Source: Hydrogenophilus thiooxidans
Lineage (GTDB): Bacteria; Pseudomonadota; Gammaproteobacteria; Burkholderiales; Rhodocyclaceae
Length of the DNA: 64,000 nt
Assembly: GCF_019049855.1 (NCBI RefSeq)
Contig: NZ_JAHLSY010000010.1
Location: 30,609 to 94,608 of the forward strand
Direction of reading: 5' to 3'
Shown: in pieces, positions 51,408 through 59,247 of the stretch
Layout: the number at the start of each line of letters is the position of its first letter
Numbering within the stretch: the first letter of the stretch is position 1
Made by a program: the position numbers and the translations under genes
The notes under the pieces: model-generated
What the model saw: only the letters and a program-made list of their open reading frames with translations
The model's database searches: none
What the model was told of the DNA's origin: nothing

Positions 51408-51471
51408 GGCAAGAGCGGCGCAAACCTGCTACGCTTCTTTTATTGCATCCCACAGGAAGAGGCACTTTGCC

Positions 51472-52485
51472 GTGCAGTCAGGAACGTTGGAACTCGCCTG
51501 CCCTGCGGGCAACGCGGCGATGTTGCGCGCCGCAGTCGAAGCGGGCGCTGACGCGGTCTATTTAGGGCTGAAAAACGCAACGAACGCACGCCATTTCCCT
51601 GGGCTCAACTTTTCCCCCGACGAACTGGGAGCGAGTATTGCCTGGGCACAACAACGCGGTGTTCGCGTCTTTTTGGCGATCAACACCTACCCGAAAGAGC
51701 ACAACTGCAGTGAATGGCATCGTGCGATCGATCACGCTGCCGCGCTCGGTGTCGACGCCCTCATTCTCGCTGACCTCGGCTTGATGGCCTATGCGCGGGA
51801 GCGTTTCCCAGAACTGCGCTTGCACGCCTCGGTTCAGGCTTCGGCCACTTCGGCGCCGGCATTGCAACTCTTGGCACGCCGCTTTGGCATCGTTCGAGCC
51901 GTCCTCCCAAGAGTCCTCAGTATCGATCAAGTCCAGCAGGTGGCACGAGACGCCGCACCGCTCGAAATCGAGGTCTTTGGTTTTGGCGGACTCTGCATCA
52001 TGGTGGAAGGGCGTTGTTCGTTGTCGAGCTACGCAACCGGAGAGGCCCCCAATCATCAAGGCGCCTGCTCGCCGGCACGTTTCGTCTCGTGGGAAGAGAA
52101 AGAAAACGGGATGGAGGCTCGCCTCAACGGCTTTTTGATCGACCGTTACGCACCTGACGAACCCGCGGGTTATCCCACCTTGTGCAAAGGACGCTTTCGC
52201 GTCGACGGGGAAATCGGATACGCGCTTGAATCCCCAACGAGCCTCAACACGCTCGACCTGCTCCCGCAGTTGAAGCAGTGTGGTGTCCGCGCGATCAAAA
52301 TCGAAGGGCGCCAACGAAGCGTCGCTTATGTCCGCACCGTCACCCAAGTCTGGCGGCGTGCGATCGATGCGCTGACCGCAAACCCGGAGCGTTACACGGT
52401 TCAAACCGAATGGCAGAACGAACTGGCACGCATCAGCGAAGGAAACCAGACAACGCTGGGCCCTTATAGCCGTCCGTGGAAATGA
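51472..52485 (+). CDS. ubiU: Oxygen-independent ubiquinone hydroxylation protein UbiU (U32 peptidase family)
   Basis: A 337-residue U32-family [4Fe-4S] protein which, with UbiV, hydroxylates ubiquinone precursors without O2, using prephenate as oxygen donor. The opening LELACPAGN, HASVQASATSAPALQL and LPRVLSIDQV align with E. coli UbiU. Cluster cysteines are in GGLCIMVEGRCSLSS, HQGACSPARF and YPTLCKGRF (four in all). The start is a GTG at 51472 with AGGAAGAGG upstream; the frame is open further but unconserved. Its stop overlaps the ubiV region. Confidence 0.95.
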   Translation: MQSGTLELACPAGNAAMLRAAVEAGADAVYLGLKNATNARHFPGLNFSPDELGASIAWAQQRGVRVFLAINTYPKEHNCSEWHRAIDHAAALGVDALILADLGLMAYARERFPELRLHASVQASATSAPALQLLARRFGIVRAVLPRVLSIDQVQQVARDAAPLEIEVFGFGGLCIMVEGRCSLSSYATGEAPNHQGACSPARFVSWEEKENGMEARLNGFLIDRYAPDEPAGYPTLCKGRFRVDGEIGYALESPTSLNTLDLLPQLKQCGVRAIKIEGRQRSVAYVRTVTQVWRRAIDALTANPERYTVQTEWQNELARISEGNQTTLGPYSRPWK

Positions 52486-52487
52486 CG

Positions 52488-53372
52488 ATGGAAATCGCGC
52501 TTGCGCCCCTTCCCTATTTCTGGACCAAACAGGCGACATTCGAATTTTATGCGCGAATTGCCGAAACCGCAGTCGATCGCGTCTATCTGGGCGAAATCGT
52601 CTGTCCGCGGCGGCAAACGCTCAAAGTTGCCGATTGGCTCGCCATCGCCACCCTGTTGCGCGATGCAGGCAAAACAGTGGTTCTTTCGGGATACACCCTG
52701 ATCGAATCGACCAGCCAGATCAAGTGGTTACGAAAACTGTGTGATGCCGGCTGGCCGCTGGAAGCCAACGATCTCACCATGGTTGCGCTCCTGGAAGCGG
52801 CCAATATCTCCGATTGGACGGCTGGCGCGCAGCTCAACATCTACCACGGAGACACCTTGCGTACCTTTGCTGCGATGGGTGCGAGCCGTTGGGTACCCCA
52901 CCACGAATTGAGTCGCGAAGACCTATCGCACTTGGTACCACTTGCCCATTCACTGGGCATGACCACCGAAATTACCGTCTGGGGACCCTTAGCGCTCGCT
53001 CACTCATCGCGCTGCTTCACCGCACGCCGGTACGGGCGCCCCAAAGACGACTGCGGGTTCCTGTGTCAACAATGGCCCGAAGGGCTCCTGATCGAAACGC
53101 AGGAAGGGGATCACTTTCTTCGTATGAACGGTGTCCAGACCCAGTCGGCGCGTTGGTGGTCACTTCTTGACCGACTCGACGAAGTGTGCGCGCTGGCCGA
53201 CGCCGTTCGGATCGTGCCCAACCTCAACGACACGATAGCGGCGATCGAAGCGGTTGCCGCATGGCGCGACGCCACTCCCACTCCAGACGCACAATGGATC
53301 GACCCGCAACGGTGCTGTAATGGTTACTGGTTTGGCAAAGCAGGACATGAATGGATCGTCGATCATGGCTGA
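52488..53372 (+). CDS. ubiV: Oxygen-independent ubiquinone hydroxylation protein UbiV (U32 family)
   Basis: A 294-residue partner of UbiU with its own [4Fe-4S] cluster. Cysteines are in LGEIVCPRRQ (about residue 39) and SSRCFTARRYGRPKDDCGFLC (three). The closing CCNGYWFGKAGHE matches the E. coli UbiV end. ATG 52488 is chosen because GTGGA lies seven bases upstream; ATG 52482 overlaps the ubiU TGA and is also possible. UbiUV are needed for ubiquinone in anaerobic respiration. ubiT overlaps its end. Confidence 0.94.
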   Translation: MEIALAPLPYFWTKQATFEFYARIAETAVDRVYLGEIVCPRRQTLKVADWLAIATLLRDAGKTVVLSGYTLIESTSQIKWLRKLCDAGWPLEANDLTMVALLEAANISDWTAGAQLNIYHGDTLRTFAAMGASRWVPHHELSREDLSHLVPLAHSLGMTTEITVWGPLALAHSSRCFTARRYGRPKDDCGFLCQQWPEGLLIETQEGDHFLRMNGVQTQSARWWSLLDRLDEVCALADAVRIVPNLNDTIAAIEAVAAWRDATPTPDAQWIDPQRCCNGYWFGKAGHEWIVDHG

Positions 53373-53826
53373 CCCGAATCGACCGCGCGCCCCGTTTTTC
53401 TCGTTACTTGCCCGGCTGCCGCGTTATCCGGCGAATGCGCTTTTTTGCCATGCGCTCAACCGTCACCTGTTGCCCTTTCTCACCCCGGAAACGCGTCGTG
53501 CGCTATGGGATCAACCGGTCCGCCTCATCATCACCGATTTTCCCTGGCAATTCGATTTCGCCCTAGCGCCTTTCGGGTTTCGTCCCCTCACCGGCGCCAT
53601 ACCCCCGCGCGTTACCTTTGCCGCGCCGCTCGCGGTCTATTGCGCGCTCATCGCGCAAGAAGAAGACAGCGATACACTCTTTTTTCAGCGTCGACTTCGG
53701 GTCAGTGGTGACACGGCGTTGGGGCTCTTCATCAAAAACACCTTGGATGCATTGCCGCGCGAAGCAGTGCCCGCCCTCTTCTTTTCACTCTACCCCAAAT
53801 GCAAACCGTGGTTGACGACCCCATAA
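53365..53826 (+). CDS. ubiT: UbiT (SCP2 domain) anaerobic ubiquinone accessory factor
   Basis: A 153-residue SCP2/sterol-binding-domain protein. EEDSDTLFFQRRLRVSGDTALGL (core DTLFFQRRL and GDTALGLFIKN) is near-identical in pattern to E. coli UbiT. It is thought to bind prenylated ubiquinone precursors and present them to UbiUV, replacing UbiJ under anoxia. ATG 53365 overlaps ubiV by 8 bases; ATG 53347, with CAGGA nearby, would add six residues. It converges with the nos cluster, leaving three bases between stop codons and no terminator. Confidence 0.92.
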   Translation: MADPNRPRAPFFSLLARLPRYPANALFCHALNRHLLPFLTPETRRALWDQPVRLIITDFPWQFDFALAPFGFRPLTGAIPPRVTFAAPLAVYCALIAQEEDSDTLFFQRRLRVSGDTALGLFIKNTLDALPREAVPALFFSLYPKCKPWLTTP

Positions 53827-53829
53827 GGG

Positions 53830-54450
53830 TCACCACCGGAATCGCGAGTAGAGATCTGCGAAGCGCAACACCTCACCACTATTGGCCTCAGCCAACGTCC
53901 GAGCCGCTTGCTCCGTCGCGCACGCGGCCGGCTCCGGACGCCCCATCGGACCGATGATTTTCGGTGACCAGACAAACCACGCGGCATCTGCAGCAACCCA
54001 AGACGCCGTCTCGCTGCAATAATCACGCAACCAAATGGCCGCGGCAACGCGACGATCTTCCGCAATCCCCTTTTCTTGTCGCAACCACTGGTCATGGATC
54101 ACCAAATCACGCGGCGCGTCGTAAAAATCGACCCGGCCCGCACTGTCGATTCGCTGCGCCGCCCACCGTGGGTAACGCGCCGGATACATTCCGCAGATCG
54201 GGCAACGCGCCTCATCTGGAATCGAGCGGGGCGCCAGAGGATTTGGACCGTCCCGCTCAGGATCGTACGGACGTGGCGGGGTTCGCGCCTCAAGGTCGGT
54301 TTCACAATGCGCCCCCTCCTCCTCCGCTTTCTGCGTTGCGCGTTCGGCCTGAAAGTGGTACGCCCACAATCCCGCAGCTGCAGCGCTCACCACCGACGCT
54401 AACGTGATCACCACCTCACGCCGTCTATGGCTCGCTTCTTTCCCCGCCAC
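53830..54450 (-). CDS. NosL-family protein with CPICGM motif
   Basis: A 206-residue protein with an N-terminal twin-Arg/hydrophobic segment (HRRREVVITLASVVSAAAAGLWA), probably a membrane anchor or Tat signal, and an acidic spacer. The NosL-like core begins CPICGMYPARYP near residue 83, followed by WAAQRIDSAGRVDFYDAPRDLV. CPxCGM with a nearby Met fits Cu(I) binding as in NosL. Its core differs from the canonical nosL five hundred bases upstream. The start is a GTG at 54450 with GGAG nine bases upstream. It is the last gene of the nos cluster; a role in copper delivery to NosZ is inferred. Confidence 0.72.
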   Translation of the reverse strand: MAGKEASHRRREVVITLASVVSAAAAGLWAYHFQAERATQKAEEEGAHCETDLEARTPPRPYDPERDGPNPLAPRSIPDEARCPICGMYPARYPRWAAQRIDSAGRVDFYDAPRDLVIHDQWLRQEKGIAEDRRVAAAIWLRDYCSETASWVAADAAWFVWSPKIIGPMGRPEPAACATEQAARTLAEANSGEVLRFADLYSRFRW

Positions 54451-54456
54451 CGCGAA

Positions 54457-55101
54457 TCACTCCGGAGAATACACAGCGTTCACGACTCGGACAAAATTGG
54501 TTTCCGGCAACGCGGTAACCGAAGTGAGCGTATCGGCGACAACCGAACCATCAGCCCCATGATGGTGCGGTTGCCCCCCTCCTTGCGCATGCGGGGCGGT
54601 ATCGATACGCCCTTGCACGTCAGAGTCGGTCTGCCATACGAAACTGTACGCATCGGGCGCCGCGTAGCGCACCCAAAGTGTTGTACCGTTACGGAGCGTG
54701 CAACGAAGGCAATCGAGCATCCGCTCCCACTTGATGACGCCGAGTTCGTCTCGATCCGCTTCCGCCAGGTACGCCGCGATGGCGTCCAGAGGCAAAATTT
54801 CCAAATCGGTAGGTTCAACCACTTCGCCTTGCGCTACACGCAATTTTTCCGCCAATTGCCGCCTCGCCTGCTCCCATTGCTTCGTCAGGACGACTGCGCT
54901 GAGGTAACGCTCCCACCCCTCGTGGGCCAAAGCAGGTTCGAGCTGGGAAAAGCGCGCATACCATTCGGCAAGCTCAACAACCCCTTCGGCTTCCAACAAC
55001 GCCTTGGCTGCAGTGCGGCAACGGTACACCAACAGCGACAATGCGTCGATCTCTTGCGCCAGCGGAGCAGGAATACCCCGATAAAAATCATCGAACGCCA
55101 T
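54457..55101 (-). CDS. Uncharacterised protein between two NosL-family genes
   Basis: A 214-residue protein I cannot assign. No signal peptide or membrane helix is visible. Residues 1-110 are predicted helical and charged. A CxxC pair (LDCLRCTL) lies near residue 133, followed by a beta-rich segment (NGTTLWVRYAAPDAYSFVW) and a flexible Gly/His patch (HAQGGGQPHHHG) near 180. CxxC plus a His cluster could bind copper or another metal. AAGGAG five bases before the ATG is a strong ribosome site. It is 9 bases after nosL and 6 before the NosL-like gene, so it belongs to the nos transcript. Function unknown; a cytoplasmic copper or maturation factor is speculation. Confidence 0.8.
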   Translation of the reverse strand: MAFDDFYRGIPAPLAQEIDALSLLVYRCRTAAKALLEAEGVVELAEWYARFSQLEPALAHEGWERYLSAVVLTKQWEQARRQLAEKLRVAQGEVVEPTDLEILPLDAIAAYLAEADRDELGVIKWERMLDCLRCTLRNGTTLWVRYAAPDAYSFVWQTDSDVQGRIDTAPHAQGGGQPHHHGADGSVVADTLTSVTALPETNFVRVVNAVYSPE

Positions 55102-55110
55102 ACGAGCTCC

Positions 55111-55641
55111 TTACATTTTGTCGTCGTGCAGCGCCGCGCCGTCGAGACGAACGTCCTCGGCTGTCACCTCGGCAAATGTTTTCACCGCCCCACCATACTT
55201 CCGGGCAAACGCCTCCGCATCGGCACGGTTGGCGAAACTGACTGCCGTGGGCCCCATTGAACCGAGGCGTGAAGAGCCGAAAACATAGAATGCACTTCGT
55301 GCTTCAATCCACTGACCACGAGGCCGCTCCCAATCTGCCTTCGCCATATCCTGAACGAATGCGCCCGCAATCGATTTCACCGTCTCCTGTGCTAACAACG
55401 TATGGAGCAATTCGACCGTATCGCAGAACCAAGCGACTCGGCCATCGGCAAAAATCAATTGACCTTTAGGACCGGGAAAATCGGCAAGATACATCCCGTC
55501 GAGCACGCAGGCGTCGCCTTCCGAAAAATCCTTCGGTGCCGCATTTCCGGCGCTATCGGAAGAGCATGCAGTTAGCAACCCCACCGATAGCAATACGGTT
55601 CCCCAGAACTCCAGCCACTGCCGCGCATTTCGAACACTCAT
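55111..55641 (-). CDS. nosL: NosL copper-binding lipoprotein
   Basis: A 176-residue outer- or periplasm-facing lipoprotein: signal with lipobox LLTACSS (Cys at 26), then the NosL core CVLDGMYLADFPGPKGQLIFADGR with the Cu(I)-ligand Cys and Met, and FCDTVELL and MGPTAVSFANRADAEAFARKYGG blocks. NosL supplies copper to apo-NosZ through the NosDFY complex. The ATG overlaps the nosY stop (ATGA). Length is near Pseudomonas NosL (about 190). Confidence 0.93.
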   Translation of the reverse strand: MSVRNARQWLEFWGTVLLSVGLLTACSSDSAGNAAPKDFSEGDACVLDGMYLADFPGPKGQLIFADGRVAWFCDTVELLHTLLAQETVKSIAGAFVQDMAKADWERPRGQWIEARSAFYVFGSSRLGSMGPTAVSFANRADAEAFARKYGGAVKTFAEVTAEDVRLDGAALHDDKM

Positions 55642-56471
55642 CGCAACTCCTTACCATCACGGCGAAAACGGCGAATCGCCAACGCAAGGGGTCCAACCGT
55701 CCACCCCAATAGCGCCACTGCCAACCAAAAGGGCTGCTGCGCCACCACCGAGGGAAAAAGTTCAGATACCCCTCGTAACGCTTGAACGTTCCCGATCGAC
55801 GCCAATCCCCAGATACGGAAAAGATCCGCGGGGTTGAGCAGCATGACCCAAGGTAACCAACGCCCGGCAGGATGGACACTCAACGCCACCATCGCTGCGA
55901 GCAAGATCAGATCGAAGACCAAAATGAGCGCAAACCACACCGCAATTGCTGCCCCAGACGCGCGACTGCGATCGCGCGCCCAAGTCGACAACCAGATCGC
56001 AATCGCTAGGAAGTCGAGACCGAGTAGGATGCATCCGAGCGCGAACTGGGTCCATACACTCCACACCGACCACCCCAAGCGAAAAGCCAAAACGATCCCC
56101 GCCGCACCCAATCCAACCCCGGTTGCCGCCACCAGCGCCGCGCCCAACCCGAGAAACTTGCCGACGACGATCGCCCATTTCGAAATGGGCAACGACAACA
56201 AAAGTTCGAGCGTCCCCCGCTCGCGCTCCCCCACCACGGCGTCGTACCCCAACACCAGCGCGATCAGGGGCACCAGAAAGATGGCCAAACTGGTCAGGCT
56301 GGCGATCGCCGCCTCGATATTGCGAATCCCAACAGCGCCTTGCGCAGCCCCGCCCAAGAAGGCGATTGCCAGAGAAAACAGCGCGAAAACGATCGCCACC
56401 ACCCATACCCAGCGACTTCGGACGCGGTCACGGAACTCTTTCCGCGCGATCGCCAGAAGGACCCCATTCAT
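55638..56471 (-). CDS. nosY: NosY, membrane permease of the NosDFY ABC complex
   Basis: A 277-residue integral membrane protein with six hydrophobic segments. The N-terminal cytoplasmic IARKEFRDRVRSRWVW precedes helix 1, and VVGERERGTLELLLSLPISKW is the ABC-2 coupling segment typical of NosY. It forms the transmembrane channel part of NosDFY, needed for CuZ assembly in NosZ. The ATG overlaps the nosF stop. A 32-residue upstream extension is possible but overlaps nosF. Confidence 0.93.
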   Translation of the reverse strand: MNGVLLAIARKEFRDRVRSRWVWVVAIVFALFSLAIAFLGGAAQGAVGIRNIEAAIASLTSLAIFLVPLIALVLGYDAVVGERERGTLELLLSLPISKWAIVVGKFLGLGAALVAATGVGLGAAGIVLAFRLGWSVWSVWTQFALGCILLGLDFLAIAIWLSTWARDRSRASGAAIAVWFALILVFDLILLAAMVALSVHPAGRWLPWVMLLNPADLFRIWGLASIGNVQALRGVSELFPSVVAQQPFWLAVALLGWTVGPLALAIRRFRRDGKELR

Positions 56472-57454
56472 GCCGCCTCCTCTTCTGCTTGTCTCGTCTG
56501 CTCTTTTAGCGCCAGCGCAAAGAAGACCTCTTCGAGCGTCGCCTCGCGCCATGCCCAATCGCGCCAATGTGCGCGCTGCTCAAGGAGCCACGCCAGCGCG
56601 CTCTCTTTCTTCTCGCTTGGCCAGAGAAACCAGACACCCGTTTCCGTCCGTTCGTCAACCGTCACCCCGAGTCGTTCTGCCGTCGCAATCAGCACCGAAA
56701 CAGAAGATGCATTCTGCGCTTGAACCAACAACCGGGCAGGCAACGCCGCTTGTTTTCGGAGTTCGAAGACTGAGCCCACTGCAACCAAACGCCCTTCCGC
56801 AAGAATAGCGATGCGATCGGCACGCAGTTCGATCTCGGCAAGGATGTGTGAGGAAACGATCACCGTCGTTCCCCGCGCTTGCCAACGATCGACCAGTTGA
56901 TAGAAGTCCCGTACCCCCATCGGGTCAAGACCGGTGGTGGGTTCATCCAGGAAGAGGAGCTTAGGTTCGCCTAGCAGCGCTTGTGCCAACCCCAGTCGTT
57001 GCCGCATTCCTTTGGAAAACCCCCGCACGGGTTGTTTCGCAACCCGCAACAACCCCACCTCGTCAAGCCGCGCGGCGATTTCGCGCGCGTCCACAACCAC
57101 CCCTTTGAGTTCGGCAAAATAGCGTAACGTTTCTTCCGCTGTGAGATTGTCGTAGAGCACCACCTGTTCGGGCAAATAGCCGATCATTCGCCGCACGGCA
57201 CGTTGGGTGGCATCGTCCCTGCCCGTCACCGGTTCGCCAAAGAGCGTGATCGTTCCGGCGCTCGGGGGCAACAGACTCAACATCATGCGAAAGAGCGTGC
57301 TCTTCCCTGCGCCGTTGTGGCCGATGAGTGCGAAACGCTCTTGGCGGTTCACCGTAAAAGAGACGTCGGCCACCGCCACTTTCGTACCGAAACGGCGCAC
57401 AACGCGTTCGACACGGACGACGACGTCATCGCATTTGGTGGAATCGGCGGCCAT
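56468..57454 (-). CDS. nosF: NosF, ATPase of the NosDFY ABC complex
   Basis: A 328-residue ABC ATPase. Walker A GHNGAGKST near residue 47, Q-loop YLPEQVVLYDNLT, signature FSKGMRQRLGLAQ, Walker B KLLFLDEPTTGLDP and H-loop SSHILAEIE are all intact. Beyond residue 230 is the longer C-terminal domain seen in NosF. AAGGAG precedes the ATG, which lies 29 bases inside nosD. It powers the NosD-NosF-NosY machine that matures the copper site of NosZ. Confidence 0.95.
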   Translation of the reverse strand: MAADSTKCDDVVVRVERVVRRFGTKVAVADVSFTVNRQERFALIGHNGAGKSTLFRMMLSLLPPSAGTITLFGEPVTGRDDATQRAVRRMIGYLPEQVVLYDNLTAEETLRYFAELKGVVVDAREIAARLDEVGLLRVAKQPVRGFSKGMRQRLGLAQALLGEPKLLFLDEPTTGLDPMGVRDFYQLVDRWQARGTTVIVSSHILAEIELRADRIAILAEGRLVAVGSVFELRKQAALPARLLVQAQNASSVSVLIATAERLGVTVDERTETGVWFLWPSEKKESALAWLLEQRAHWRDWAWREATLEEVFFALALKEQTRQAEEEAA

Positions 57455-58799
57455 ACCACGCTGCTCCTTGTTGATGGATCGGTTTGAGGTGCGGTTTGGG
57501 ATCGATCACCGTTGGGGCTTTCAAAATCGGGAATTGCGCGCTGACGTAGCGAATCAATTCCAACGCAGGCGAAGAGAACAGTACCTGCGCCAACGGGTAG
57601 CGCCACAGCAGACGATCGACGACGCCTACTGCTTCGTAAGGCACGTCCCCGATGCCATCGCCGTCCCGATCCCACCCAACGTATTGGCTCCAATAGTTGC
57701 CCGCTTTCTCCCCCCACACCAAATTGCGCGTTCCAGCGTAACGGATGTTCTGCGCATTGCCGATGAAGTCGTTGTGCTCGACCTGGTTGAACGTAAACCC
57801 CGCGGAGACGTGCGCCCCCACCTGGTTATCCACCACGACATTGTCACGGATTACCGAATAGTTGGTGTTGTAAATGAAAAAACCTCGGGCGTTGCCGGCG
57901 GTAACGTTCCCTTCGACTACCCCGTTTTGCAAGGTGCGCAACATGATGCCGATATCGGAATTTCCCCAGACTCGGTTGTTGCGCACCACCTGATCGCGGA
58001 CCTCCATTAACGCAAAACCGGTTCGCGTGAAGAACACCTCGTTCTCTTCCCACACGTTGCGGTAAGAGTTCATATAATGGGTGCCATAACGCAAATGGTG
58101 CAGCCGGTTACGGCGAAAAAGCGCGTCGTGCGAGACATCGACGTAGATTCCGTCGCGAACGAACGAAATGTCGTTGCCGATGATCTGTGCATGTTGCGCG
58201 TTGTAGAGTTGGATCCCGTTGCCGCGTTTTGGGGAGAGAAAATCGCGTTTGCCGGTGATCACATTCCCTTCGATCCGAACGTAATCGGCCTTCTCGACAT
58301 AGACGCCGAAAGTGACATAGCTGAACACATTGTTGCGAATCACCGCACGGTGCGCGCCGGGGTGTACTCGGATGCCCGAGTGTTCCGCCTGGACGTCACC
58401 GCCCGAATTGCGAATGATGAACCCCTCGACCGAGACATCCGGAGCAGTGATTTCGATCACGTGCCCTTGAAGGCCGCCGTCGATCACCGTTCGGCGGCCA
58501 ACTGCACGCAAAACCAGCGGTTTGGTGATACGTAATGGCCCCCGATAGACGCCAGGTGCCACACAGATCACGCTTCCCGCAGGGGCCTCTTCCAGTGCCT
58601 GTTGTAATGCGGCGTCATCCGCGACGAAACGTTCGGTTGGGGAAGACTCTGCGCGTGGCGCCTCCCGAGGCGCTGAAAATGCTTGCGTCGCCTCTCCACC
58701 TGCCACGACCGCACACCCGAAAAGCACCAGGAACACCCCCCAACGGGCGTGTGGTCGCGACTCGAAACGGGACCAATGTGCGCTCAACCCGTCCCTCAC
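57426..58799 (-). CDS. nosD: NosD, periplasmic copper-processing protein
   Basis: A 457-residue periplasmic protein with a signal segment (WGVFLVLFGCAVVAGGEATQAF, residues about 19-40) followed by a right-handed parallel beta-helix of CASH/PbH1 repeats (recurring N-x-V/I-x-G-N rungs such as GNVITGK, GNDISFV, GNVTAGN, NDFIGNA). GDGIGDVPY, near the C-terminus, is a NosD signature. It bridges NosFY and NosL/NosZ. The start is a GTG at 58799 overlapping the upstream stop (GTGA). The frame is open upstream to 58907 but without conserved sequence. Confidence 0.93.
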   Translation of the reverse strand: MRDGLSAHWSRFESRPHARWGVFLVLFGCAVVAGGEATQAFSAPREAPRAESSPTERFVADDAALQQALEEAPAGSVICVAPGVYRGPLRITKPLVLRAVGRRTVIDGGLQGHVIEITAPDVSVEGFIIRNSGGDVQAEHSGIRVHPGAHRAVIRNNVFSYVTFGVYVEKADYVRIEGNVITGKRDFLSPKRGNGIQLYNAQHAQIIGNDISFVRDGIYVDVSHDALFRRNRLHHLRYGTHYMNSYRNVWEENEVFFTRTGFALMEVRDQVVRNNRVWGNSDIGIMLRTLQNGVVEGNVTAGNARGFFIYNTNYSVIRDNVVVDNQVGAHVSAGFTFNQVEHNDFIGNAQNIRYAGTRNLVWGEKAGNYWSQYVGWDRDGDGIGDVPYEAVGVVDRLLWRYPLAQVLFSSPALELIRYVSAQFPILKAPTVIDPKPHLKPIHQQGAAWYGRRFHQMR

Positions 58800-59227
58800 A
58801 ACCAACGCACCGCCCAAAAGAGCACCGCGCCGATCAAGAGATTCTTGAAGCCGACGTACGCCAAGAGATCGAGCCAGTCCGCACGCCGAAAACGGCTTCC
58901 CCACCACGGCCCGTCCTTCACGTAGGGTTTGCTACGTAGCCGCACCAGAAGTTCGACCGCACTCCACGCAACCCACCACGCGATGAGCCACGGCGACGCG
59001 ATTCGGCCCACTGCCCCCATCAACCACGCCAATGTCACCCAGAGCGCAAAAAGCATCGTCGCCCAACGCCACATCTGGGGCAGCGCGTCTCGGTGCCACG
59101 GCCAGAGATGGTCCCACGCCTCGGCAACCCACCGCTGCCACCCCGTCCGCGCCAGGAACGGAGGCGTCACCGGTTCCGTCAAACAGTTCGGATCCAGCGT
59201 CTGTTTTGCGTGCGCTGCTGCCATCAT
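58796..59227 (-). CDS. Uncharacterised small membrane protein between nosR and nosD
   Basis: A 143-residue protein I do not recognise. A soluble N-terminus of about 55 residues (rich in Pro and Trp, with HLWPWHRDALPQMWRW) is followed by three hydrophobic segments (about 52-70, 75-93 and 118-140). Between the second and third is a charged loop RSKPYVKDGPWWGSRFRRADW. It has no haem, Fe-S or Cu motifs. GAAGGGGG precedes tandem ATGs at 59227 and 59224. It starts 20 bases after nosR and its stop overlaps nosD, so it is part of the nos operon. A role beside NosR in electron transfer or NosDFY assembly is conjecture. Confidence 0.8.
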   Translation of the reverse strand: MMAAAHAKQTLDPNCLTEPVTPPFLARTGWQRWVAEAWDHLWPWHRDALPQMWRWATMLFALWVTLAWLMGAVGRIASPWLIAWWVAWSAVELLVRLRSKPYVKDGPWWGSRFRRADWLDLLAYVGFKNLLIGAVLFWAVRWL

Positions 59228-59247
59228 CGTTGCCCCCTTCTGCGCGC

